A stretch of DNA of 8,691 nt from an uncultured Collinsella sp. (lineage in GTDB: Bacteria > Actinomycetota > Coriobacteriia > Coriobacteriales > Coriobacteriaceae): contig USTC01000031.1 of assembly GCA_900557505.1 (NCBI GenBank), positions 1-8,691 of the forward strand, written 5' to 3'. The translations under genes were made by a program, and so were the position numbers. The notes beneath the pieces were generated by a model. That model saw only the letters and a program-made list of their open reading frames with translations. It was not told the origin of the DNA and did not search any database. Below are positions 1 to 6,454 of this stretch, one piece after another. Within the stretch, counting starts at the first letter, position 1; each line of letters opens with the position of its first letter.

Positions 1-1061
<1,061 letters not shown>

Positions 1062-1590
1062 AAATATATGGGCTTCGAGCCCGTCCGGTCCTCTCAGTTC
1101 ATCGCTGATCGGTTCCGTTCGATTCATATGGTTTTAGTATAGGAAAAGGAATTTCTCGGGGCCGCCTCTCGGCGGCCTTGCGAAAAACAAATCCAAGTTA
1201 GACCATTTCAAATGGTTCGATGTCTGCCCGGATGCGACACAACTGGTGTGTCCATCCTCGCAGTATCCGGTTCTCAAGGTGCACGCCTGCGCTGGTTCCC
1301 GGTTCCACCGGGCCGCGCGGCAAGGAGATATATTGCCAGACCGGAGGGGCGCCGTGGGCGGGAATCGCGCACTCCATATTTTGTTCACAAATGAATAGGT
1401 CCCTCAGTCGCATCACTGAGGTTAAAACTGAAGCATTGGCTTCTGATATTGGCGATGACCAGCTGTTTTATGTGTATTGAGACATCGGTCATCTCTGGAG
1501 CGCTACTTTACTCCAAAGGCATCAGTTATTTGTTTCCCATCGGTAAAAGGCAGGTTTTGTTCGCCAAGCGTTCTTATATATAGAGAAGTT
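1062..1590 (-). promoter_or_regulatory. rRNA operon leader and upstream region
   Basis: This stretch of about 530 bases has no credible gene. It probably holds the rRNA promoter and the transcribed leader, where antitermination factors load and the precursor folds. Perfect or near-perfect hairpins are visible at 1070-1082 (5-bp stem, just ahead of 16S), 1160-1177 (7-bp GC stem, 4-base loop), 1202-1216 (6-bp stem), 1230-1257 (6- and 5-bp stems separated by one unpaired base), 1298-1312 (5-bp stem) and 1402-1421 (7-bp stem, 6-base loop). A boxC-like site is at 1261-1275. I could not find a convincing -35/-10 pair. The best isolated -10 hexamers are TATACT (1136-1141) and the TATATA/TATAAG run at 1573-1582; neither has a good -35 at 16-18 bases. 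The transcription start is therefore undetermined. Confidence 0.6.
1261..1275 (-). promoter_or_regulatory. boxC-like NusA-binding element in rRNA leader
   Basis: The minus strand reads GAGAACCGGATACTG, preceded by CCTT. It agrees at 11 of 15 positions, without gaps, with the mycobacterial rRNA leader element GAGAACTCAATAGTG, the boxC region bound by the KH domains of M. tuberculosis NusA. It lies about 200 bases upstream of the 16S 5' end, as expected for a leader antitermination signal. The match is by eye and function is inferred. I did not find a convincing boxA next to it. Confidence 0.4.
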
Positions 1591-1675
1591 CGGGTTCGAA
1601 CCCGTGCACCGGCAACAAAAAAGCGACCAACCGGAGTCGATCGCTTTCTATTCAATGGTGGGCCGTCAGGGGTTC
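1591..1675 (-). repeat. 85-bp direct repeat, copy 1 (partial tRNA-Lys duplicate)
   Basis: This block matches 1766-1850 at 80 of 85 positions with no gap. In the sense direction it holds the last 20 bases of tRNA-Lys, starting inside the T-loop at GAACCCC and including the encoded CCA; then a short linker, a full terminator, the word TTGTTGCCG, and a palindrome at 1591-1604 centred on TTCGAA. The five differences cluster in two places: three beside the palindrome and two in the linker after CCA. The rest of the tRNA is missing, so this copy cannot make a tRNA. It may be the scar of a tandem tRNA duplication or of an integration and excision event at the tRNA 3' end. Confidence 0.9.
1617..1647 (-). 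terminator. Rho-independent terminator, duplicated copy
   Basis: This hairpin is identical in sequence to the one behind tRNA-Lys. On the minus strand the stem runs GCGATCGAC / GTTGGTCGC with a TCCG loop (two G-T pairs), extended by AAA/TTT, and ends in six T. It lies between the truncated tRNA copy and the rRNA leader, so it would act as a second stop for transcripts coming from the tRNA. Confidence 0.85.
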
Positions 1676-1765
1676 AGCCTGCTCCGCAGGCGGCCGCTGC
1701 GGCGCTTCGCGCCTTGCGCGCTGCGCTGGCAAACGCTCGCGCGTTTACTCAGCTCCGCGCCCCGA
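1676..1765. repeat. GC-rich cluster of small perfect hairpins between the repeat copies
   Basis: These 90 bases separate the two 85-bp copies and match neither tRNA-Lys nor flanking genes. They contain short perfect inverted repeats in close succession: 1677-1691 (6-bp stem, 3-base loop), 1691-1698 (GC palindrome GCGGCCGC on the plus strand, from 1689), 1701-1713 (5-bp stem, 3-base loop) and 1731-1746 (6-bp stem whose minus-strand loop is GCGA, a GNRA tetraloop). The 1765-1780 palindrome follows directly. There is no open frame that makes sense. It could be a small palindromic insertion or a decayed structured RNA. I do not recognise it as a named repeat family. Confidence 0.65.
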
Positions 1766-1850
1766 CGGGTTCGAACCCGTGTCGCGGCAACAAAAAAGCG
1801 ACCAACCGGAGTCGATCGCTTTCTTTTCTATGGTGGGCCGTCAGGGGTTC
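1766..1850 (-). repeat. 85-bp direct repeat, copy 2 (overlaps 3' end of tRNA-Lys)
   Basis: This is the copy attached to the intact tRNA-Lys. It runs from inside the tRNA T-loop through CCA, the linker, the terminator and TTGTTGCCG to the palindrome, which here is 16 bases long and perfect (1765-1780, ACGGG-TTCGAA-CCCGT). Homology with copy 1 stops exactly at the TTC/GAA junction in the T-loop, where the intact tRNA continues and copy 1 enters the hairpin cluster. Confidence 0.9.
1792..1822 (-). terminator. Rho-independent terminator of tRNA-Lys
   Basis: Nine bases after the encoded CCA the minus strand forms a stem GCGATCGAC / GTTGGTCGC around TCCG. It is extended by an AAA/TTT clamp and followed by six T. 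This is a textbook intrinsic terminator and ends the tRNA-Lys transcript before the rRNA leader. Confidence 0.9.
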
Positions 1851-1906
1851 GAACCCTGGACCTTGGGATTAAAAGTCCCCTGCTCTGCCAGCTGAGCTAA
1901 CGGCCC
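1831..1906 (-). tRNA. tRNA-Lys (anticodon UUU)
   Basis: The full cloverleaf can be drawn by hand over 76 bases including an encoded CCA. The acceptor stem is GGGCCGT / ACGGCCC, the D stem GCTC / GAGC, and the anticodon loop CTTTTAA has TTT at positions 34-36. The T arm is CAGGG-TTCGAAC-CCCTG and the discriminator base is A. The only unpaired stem position is G27 against A43 at the top of the anticodon stem (GGGGA / TCCCA). TTT reads lysine AAA and AAG codons. The gene lies 28 bases after the aminopeptidase stop codon, has its own promoter and is followed by its own terminator, so it is probably a single-gene unit. Confidence 0.97.
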
Positions 1907-1915
1907 GCGGGTGGC

Positions 1916-1944
1916 ATTGTACCACGGTCTGGGACTATTCCCAA
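1916..1944 (-). promoter_or_regulatory. Promoter of tRNA-Lys, extended -10 type
   Basis: The minus strand has TTGGGA (1939-1944), a 17-base spacer, and TACAAT (1916-1921). TGG precedes the -10, giving the TGn extended -10 motif. TACAAT matches five of six consensus bases and TTGGGA four of six. A start about 7 bases downstream would fall 2-4 bases before the mature tRNA, leaving almost no leader. The -35 box lies inside the last codons of the aminopeptidase gene. Confidence 0.65.
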
Positions 1945-3215
1945 CTCCATTGGCCGTTCTGGAAAATCACAACTTCACGTCCATCAGGCGTAATGCCCGT
2001 AATATCGATATCGTCCGTGCCAATCATAAAGTCGACATGCGTGCTCGAGACGTTAACGCCATGCTCCAGGAGCTCCTCTTTGGACATATCATATCCACCC
2101 TCGATGCACTCGGGGAAGCCGACTCCCAGCGCAAGGTGGCAGCTGGCGTTCTCGTCATAGAGCGTGTCATAGAACAGAACGCCACTTTCGCGAATTGGCG
2201 TGTTCTTGGAAATGAGCGCGACCTCACCCAGATGAGCGGCACCTTCATCGGTGTCAATAATGCTCGCAAGCGTCGCCTTGCCCACGCGGGCATCGTAGTC
2301 CACTACGCGACCGGCCTCGAACTTAATCCAAAAATCGTCAACCTTGTTACCGTGGTGAATGAGCGGCATGGCCGAGTACACGATACCGTCGGCACGCATA
2401 CGATCAGGCGAGGTGAAGACCTCCTCGGTGGGGATGTTGGGGAAGAAGGGGTGTCCATCGGGCGTCTTACCCTTGCCGCCGGCCCACTCGTGACCCTTCG
2501 TCATGCCAATCGTCAGATCGGTTCCATTTGCCGCGGTGTAATGCAGGCGGTCAAAACGATTGTCGTTCAGGAAGCGCAAGTTCTTTTCGAACGCCGCGTC
2601 ATGAAGCTCCCAGTCGCTCTCCGGGTCCTGGCCATCGGCACGAGCGGTGTGCAGAATCGCATTCCATAGTTTATAGATTGCAACCTCATCGGCGTCTCCC
2701 GGGAACACCTCGTGCGCCCAAGCCACGACCGGAGCGCCGGCGATGCACCACGGATTGATGTTGTAATCCAGTCCACGGCGGAAGACCTTGCACTGCGTGT
2801 TCCTTGCCTTGGAAGCCGCGGCGGGCTTGGCGGGATCGATACCCTTGAGAGCCGCAGGGTCCGCACCCTCGATAAAGATAAAGCAGGCACCGTCCTGGGC
2901 CAGGGAATCCAGCTGCAGGCGCTTCCACTCGGGCGTCTGCTCAAAATAGCTTTTATCGACATGCTCGTACGTAAGCCTTGTCACGGCATCATCGGCCCAA
3001 ATGACCGTCACGTGGCCGGCGCCGGCAGCATAGGCCTCCGCGACCACCACGCGCGCAAACGGCGCACACTCGACCGGAGACTGAACGACGACCTCCTGGC
3101 CGGGCTTGACGTTTACGCCCTTGCGGACGACCAGGCGCGCGTAGTTTTTAATCTTGGGCTCCAGGGCCTTCATGCCCTCCAGAGCCTCTTCGACCGTCAG
3201 GGCAGCTCGAATCAT
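1935..3215 (-). CDS. M29-family metallo-aminopeptidase (AmpS/PepS/aminopeptidase T type)
   Basis: This 426-residue cytosolic enzyme should remove N-terminal residues from peptides using a metal centre. Length and layout are normal for family M29. By comparison with Staphylococcus AmpS and Thermus aminopeptidase T as I remember them, the metal ligands are Glu265 (in IPTEEVF), Glu331 (in LGEVALIS), His360 (in ENASCHLALG), and His393 and Asp395 (in STHVDFMIG). The position seven residues after His360, a Tyr in those enzymes, is Phe367 here. An in-frame ATG lies four codons upstream (3227), but the only good Shine-Dalgarno, GGAG, lies six bases before the ATG at 3215, so I chose that start. A terminator separates it from the gene upstream, so it probably has its own promoter, which I could not place. 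No signal peptide is visible. Peptide substrates cannot be predicted. Confidence 0.93.
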   Translation of the reverse strand: MIRAALTVEEALEGMKALEPKIKNYARLVVRKGVNVKPGQEVVVQSPVECAPFARVVVAEAYAAGAGHVTVIWADDAVTRLTYEHVDKSYFEQTPEWKRLQLDSLAQDGACFIFIEGADPAALKGIDPAKPAAASKARNTQCKVFRRGLDYNINPWCIAGAPVVAWAHEVFPGDADEVAIYKLWNAILHTARADGQDPESDWELHDAAFEKNLRFLNDNRFDRLHYTAANGTDLTIGMTKGHEWAGGKGKTPDGHPFFPNIPTEEVFTSPDRMRADGIVYSAMPLIHHGNKVDDFWIKFEAGRVVDYDARVGKATLASIIDTDEGAAHLGEVALISKNTPIRESGVLFYDTLYDENASCHLALGVGFPECIEGGYDMSKEELLEHGVNVSSTHVDFMIGTDDIDITGITPDGREVVIFQNGQWSWE

Positions 3216-3221
3216 GTGCCA

Positions 3222-3225
3222 CTCC
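3222..3225 (-). promoter_or_regulatory. Ribosome binding site deciding the aminopeptidase start
   Basis: GGAG on the minus strand lies six bases before the ATG at 3213-3215. The upstream in-frame ATG at 3225-3227 overlaps this site and has no purine-rich element of its own, so the shorter protein is preferred. Confidence 0.6.
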
Positions 3226-3242
3226 ATCTATCTATAGAACAG

Positions 3243-3274
3243 TAAAAAGGCGCGCCGCAAAAACGACGCGCCTT
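3243..3274 (-). terminator. Strong rho-independent terminator after the purC-membrane protein pair
   Basis: The minus strand forms an 11-bp stem, AAGGCGCGTCG with CGGCGCGCCTT (one T-G pair), around a TTTTTG loop and continues into TTTACT. It begins 30 bases after the stop codon of the small membrane protein and separates that unit from the aminopeptidase gene. Confidence 0.88.
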
Positions 3275-3304
3275 ATATCTTAGCGATAAGTATGTATGCA
3301 AACG

Positions 3305-3880
3305 CTACTTCTTCTTGGAGTCCTTCTTGTCCTCCTCGGCAGCCGCGCGCTCAATAAGAGCGTTGAGCTTGTTCTCGGACATGCCCTCGGCCTGCGCGCG
3401 GTACATGTTGCGCAAGGGACGAATACGAGCGAAGTCATAGATAAAGTCGCCCAAAATGATGACGTAGGACAAAACAATGCCGACCATCTGGACAGGGCTG
3501 GACACCATGCCAGCGGGAGCGAAGTACAGCGAGGCCCAAATTGCCACGACGAGCACCATGCCAATGGCGAGCACAATCCACCAGATGCGACGGCGCTTGG
3601 TGTAGTCCTCGTCCTGCTTGAGGAGGATATTCGACACCGTATAGATGCGGTCCTCCTTGGCGCGCTGCTTAGCCTTGCGGGCGCGCTTCTCCTCTTTAGA
3701 GAGGCCCTCGAGGTTCTCGCCCTTCTCGAGCTCTTTGCGGCGTGCCTTAGACGAAGCCGGCACGACGCGAACGGAGCTCGCTGCTTGGCGGGCGGGCTTA
3801 GCAGATGCGGCAGACTTGCGCGCAACCCCGGTAACTTCGTGGGATTGCGTGCGCTTGTTCGTGGCGCTACGGGTACTCAC
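3305..3880 (-). CDS. Small two-helix membrane protein of unknown function, coupled to purC
   Basis: I do not recognise this 191-residue protein. Residues 1-45 are rich in Ser, Ala, Arg and Lys and look disordered. Residues 45-78 are highly charged (KARRKELEKGENL, then KEEKRARKAKQRAKE) and could be a helix or short coiled coil. Two hydrophobic segments follow, about 99-120 (starting IWWIVLAIGM) and 128-150 (ending ILGDFIYDF), with three arginines just before the first. The Lys-rich tail ends in KKDSKKK. The charge pattern suggests both ends are cytoplasmic with a short outside loop. The GTG start directly abuts the purC stop codon (TAAGTG), and AAGGAG in the last purC codons is spaced nine bases from it, so translation is probably coupled. 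A strong terminator follows. The arrangement implies co-expression with purC but not a purine role. Confidence 0.85.
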   Translation of the reverse strand: MSTRSATNKRTQSHEVTGVARKSAASAKPARQAASSVRVVPASSKARRKELEKGENLEGLSKEEKRARKAKQRAKEDRIYTVSNILLKQDEDYTKRRRIWWIVLAIGMVLVVAIWASLYFAPAGMVSSPVQMVGIVLSYVIILGDFIYDFARIRPLRNMYRAQAEGMSENKLNALIERAAAEEDKKDSKKK

Positions 3881-4768
3881 TTATGCGTTCTCCTTCATGC
3901 TTGTGAACTGGGAGCCCGTGATGATCTGGAAGGCCTCGCGATAGCGCTCGGACGTGCCATCGATGACCTCGGCGGGCAGGTGCGGGGTCTCCCCCGTCAT
4001 ATCCCAGTTGGCCTTGAGCCAATTGCGGACGAATTGCTTGTCGTAGCTAGGCTGGATCTTGCCCTCCTCGTAGCTGGCAGCAGGCCAGAAACGGCTGGAG
4101 TCGGGCGTGAGACACTCGTCGATCAGCGTGACCTTGCCATCAATAACACCAAACTCGAACTTGGTGTCGGCAATGATGATGCCACGGGTCGCGGCGTACT
4201 CGGCAGCGGCCTTGTAGATCTTGAGGGAAAGGTCACGAATCTGCGTGGCGATGTCCTCGCCCACGATCTCGCAGCAACGCTCGAACGAGATGTTCTCGTC
4301 GTGGTCACCGATCTCGGCCTTCGTGGACGGCGTGAACAGCGGCTCAGGAAGCTTGGAAGCCTCGGTCAGGCCCTCAGGCAGCTGGATGCCGCAGACGGTG
4401 CCGTTCTCGTCGTAGGTCTTCTTGCCCGAACCGGTCAGATAGCCGCGGACGATGCACTCGATAGGAATCGTCTGGGCCTTCTTAACCAGCATGGCGCGGC
4501 CAGCGAGGTAGTCACGATACTCAGCAAACTCCTCGGGGAAATCCGCCGGGTCGATGGAAACGAGATGGTTGGGGACGATGTCGGCAAACTTATCGAACCA
4601 GAATGCCGAGATGCGATTGAGTACCTCTCCCTTAAACGGAATCTCGTCGAGAAGAATGAAGTCGAACGCAGAAATGCGGTCGGTGGCGACCATCAGCAGG
4701 TTTTCACCGGCATCGTAAATATCACGAACCTTGCCACGGGAATCCGGACGACGCTCCATCGTTGTCAC
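3881..4768 (-). CDS. purC: Phosphoribosylaminoimidazole-succinocarboxamide synthase (SAICAR synthetase)
   Basis: PurC joins CAIR and aspartate with ATP hydrolysis to give SAICAR, the eighth step of de novo purine synthesis, in the cytosol. Family motifs are all present in order: GKVRDIYD (12-19), ATDRISAFD (28-36), FKGEVLNRIS (45-54), ECIVRGYLTGSG (104-115), STKAEIGDHDE (148-158), IADTKFEFG (199-207), DECLTPDSSRFW (217-228) and YDKQFVRNWL (242-251). The length of 295 residues fits the longer bacterial and yeast-like form. An in-frame GTG lies three codons upstream (4777), but it overlaps the Shine-Dalgarno AAGGAG. The GTG at 4768 is eight bases from that site and is preferred. No other pur gene is in the window. 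The next gene abuts it. A hairpin terminator upstream separates it from the histidine kinase gene, so it likely has its own promoter. Confidence 0.96.
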   Translation of the reverse strand: MTTMERRPDSRGKVRDIYDAGENLLMVATDRISAFDFILLDEIPFKGEVLNRISAFWFDKFADIVPNHLVSIDPADFPEEFAEYRDYLAGRAMLVKKAQTIPIECIVRGYLTGSGKKTYDENGTVCGIQLPEGLTEASKLPEPLFTPSTKAEIGDHDENISFERCCEIVGEDIATQIRDLSLKIYKAAAEYAATRGIIIADTKFEFGVIDGKVTLIDECLTPDSSRFWPAASYEEGKIQPSYDKQFVRNWLKANWDMTGETPHLPAEVIDGTSERYREAFQIITGSQFTSMKENA

Positions 4769-4776
4769 GTGAGTCA

Positions 4777-4782
4777 CTCCTT
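4777..4782 (-). promoter_or_regulatory. Ribosome binding site deciding the purC start
   Basis: AAGGAG on the minus strand lies eight bases before the GTG at 4766-4768. The first in-frame GTG (4775-4777) is partly inside this element and the next ATG (about 4759) is too far away, so the GTG at 4768 is the most likely start. Confidence 0.6.
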
Positions 4783-4793
4783 ACCTAAATACG

Positions 4794-4819
4794 ACAGAAA
4801 TGCGGGTTCTTTCCCGCAT
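4794..4819 (-). terminator. Hairpin terminator after the two-component operon
   Basis: The minus strand has a perfect 7-bp stem, ATGCGGG / CCCGCAT, with a six-base loop and a modest tail TTCTGT. It lies about 60 bases after the histidine kinase stop codon and shortly before purC. On the plus strand the same hairpin is followed by GTTTTC, but no plus-strand gene needs it. The short T-tract makes it weaker than the other terminators here. A role in a purC leader is an alternative. Confidence 0.6.
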
Positions 4820-4877
4820 GTTTTCGCAAACTCGGAGCGGCAGGGACGCGGCCCCTCCTTCACCGAATAGCGAAAAG

Positions 4878-6443
4878 CTAGTGCTCCATTGTAGTAGATG
4901 CCGCGTCCGCCGTGTGCTCGCGGGGCAGATGAATTGTAAAAGTCGTACCCTTTCCAAGCTCCGACTCCACGGATATGTAGCCATGGTGACGCTCGACGAT
5001 CTGCTTGGTCACGGCGAGGCCAACGCCCAGGCCGCCAGCTTCGCGGGCGCGGCTGGCATCGGCGCGCCAAAACCGCCCGAAGATGCGCGACAGATCGTCC
5101 TTGGCAATACCGATGCCGGTATCAGAAACGGCAATGCTGACGTGCTTGCGGTCACTGAGCACCGACACCACGACCCAACCGCCCTCGGGGGTGTAGCGCA
5201 TGGCGTTGCTCATGAGGTTGATAACACATTGCGTGATCATGTCGGGATCGGCCTCAACGACATCGTCGTGACCCTGGGTCTCGTCCGCAAAACGCAGGCG
5301 CAGATCGCGGTCGACAAACAGGCGCTCCTGGGCATTGACGATGGAACGCACAAAAGGAACCATGTCCACCGGCTCAAGGTTGAGCGGAGCCGTGCTGTTT
5401 TCCATGCGCGACAGGTCGAGCATCTGCTGCACCAGACGAGCCAGGCGACGCGTCTCGGAAGCAACGGTCTCCAAATGCTCATCGTCGGTGGGATACACGC
5501 CATCCTGCATGGCCTCGACCGTTGCGAGCATGGCCATAAGCGGCGTGCGAAGCTCGTGTGCAACGTCTGAGGTCAGGCGCTTCTCGTGTTTCATATCCTT
5601 CTCGAGCGAAGTGGCCATCTCATCGAAGGTCTCACCCAGCTGATCGATCTCGTCATCACCGCGCAGTCCCGTGCGAGCCGACAGGTCGCCGTCACGGATT
5701 TGCTTTGCGGTACTGGTGATGCGATGAATCGGCTTGGTGAGCATGCGCGACACGAGCGATCCGATAACGACCGAAATGCAGATTGCAACAACCGCGGCGA
5801 GGGCCATAGCGTTAAAGGTCTTCTCCCTAAACGCAGAGTCCGCCTTAGTGAGCAGAGCGTCGGAGCCGATGGCCCACAGCTTTACCTGTCCGACATGCTC
5901 GCCGGAAGACGTTACAATCTCGACGTTAGCAACGCTATCGGAGTCGGTTGGAGCAGACGAGACCGGGCTATGCGATGCCCTCTTGCCGCTCGTGTCGTCG
6001 GTCGTAGCCTGGTTTTCGCGTACATCGGCGGTGGCGCTTGCCGAGGGCCATGAGTCGTCGTAGACGATGACGCCCTTTTTATTGACGACCTGCATACCAA
6101 GATCATCGGACACCAGGCTCGATGTCGCAACCGTACGCAGTTCCCCCGCGGTCCAGGAACCGTTTTCCTCATATGACGTTGCCAACTTTTCGGCAGCGGA
6201 ATTGGCGATTTCGACAATATTGGAGCGCGTGTAATCCGTAAAAACCGTGCCCCATACAACGGAGACTACGCCCACCAACACCAATACCGTCATGAGCGAT
6301 GTCAGGGCAAAAGCAAGTGCCATGCGCGAGGGATAGCTCATCGTTGGCCGTGAATCGGAACGAGGCGTGTTCCAACTAGCCTTGGAACCCGCCTCGCTCT
6401 CCTGCTTGTGCTTTTGTCCGATTTCAAAGCGCGCAGGTGTCAT
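4878..6443 (-). CDS. Sensor histidine kinase (HAMP-HisKA-HATPase)
   Basis: This 521-residue membrane kinase should sense an outside signal, autophosphorylate and pass phosphate to the regulator encoded just upstream. Order of parts: cytoplasmic N-tail (1-40), transmembrane helix 1 (about 41-68), extracytoplasmic sensor (69-210), transmembrane helix 2 (211-232), HAMP (233-285), dimerisation domain with HELRTP and phospho-acceptor His296, and a catalytic domain with the N box (Asn413 in MSNAMRYTPEGG), G1 box DTGIGI (441-446), F box FGRFWRAD (455-462) and G2 box GLGVGLAV (471-478). All catalytic residues are present. The sensor looks PAS- or Cache-like (MQVVNKKGVIVYDD, then GEHVGQVKLWAIG) but is split by a linker rich in Ser, Thr, Asp and Ala at about 131-170. 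The ATG at 6443 lies 11 bases after the regulator's stop, with AGGGA eight bases before it. The signal cannot be inferred. Confidence 0.95.
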   Translation of the reverse strand: MTPARFEIGQKHKQESEAGSKASWNTPRSDSRPTMSYPSRMALAFALTSLMTVLVLVGVVSVVWGTVFTDYTRSNIVEIANSAAEKLATSYEENGSWTAGELRTVATSSLVSDDLGMQVVNKKGVIVYDDSWPSASATADVRENQATTDDTSGKRASHSPVSSAPTDSDSVANVEIVTSSGEHVGQVKLWAIGSDALLTKADSAFREKTFNAMALAAVVAICISVVIGSLVSRMLTKPIHRITSTAKQIRDGDLSARTGLRGDDEIDQLGETFDEMATSLEKDMKHEKRLTSDVAHELRTPLMAMLATVEAMQDGVYPTDDEHLETVASETRRLARLVQQMLDLSRMENSTAPLNLEPVDMVPFVRSIVNAQERLFVDRDLRLRFADETQGHDDVVEADPDMITQCVINLMSNAMRYTPEGGWVVVSVLSDRKHVSIAVSDTGIGIAKDDLSRIFGRFWRADASRAREAGGLGVGLAVTKQIVERHHGYISVESELGKGTTFTIHLPREHTADAASTTMEH

Positions 6444-6454
6444 ATGTGATTTCC

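Noticed and set aside
1160..1177. GC hairpin in the rRNA leader as an intrinsic terminator
   Set aside because: The stem is perfect, but neither strand has an immediate T-tract, and a terminator just ahead of 16S would make no sense. It is better seen as leader structure.
1765..1790. The palindromic ACGGG-TTCGAA-CCCGT as the T arm of a second tRNA
   Set aside because: The loop has six bases and not seven, and no matching acceptor, D or anticodon stems can be drawn on either strand.
1591..1850. Possible CRISPR or tandem repeat array
   Set aside because: Only two copies, 85 bases long, and they contain a terminator and tRNA sequence. No third unit and no cas gene.
1477..1900. Overlapping plus-strand ORFs of 131 and 98 codons across the tRNA and repeats
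   Set aside because: They translate the antisense of tRNA-Lys, two terminators and the hairpin cluster. The repeated peptide pieces simply mirror the 85-bp DNA repeat. No ribosome binding site or family resemblance.
1911..3245. Plus-strand ORFs opposite the aminopeptidase gene
   Set aside because: Shadows of a gene with intact M29 ligands. No ribosome binding sites and no coherent product.
3231..3260. TTGCGG-18-TATAGA as the aminopeptidase promoter
   Set aside because: The -35 lies inside the terminator hairpin and the start would fall on the Shine-Dalgarno, leaving no usable leader. The match is also weak.
3296..4870. Plus-strand ORF of 524 codons opposite purC and the membrane protein
   Set aside because: It is a high-GC shadow: purC motifs on the other strand are complete, while this frame has no recognisable domain and spans two genes and a terminator.
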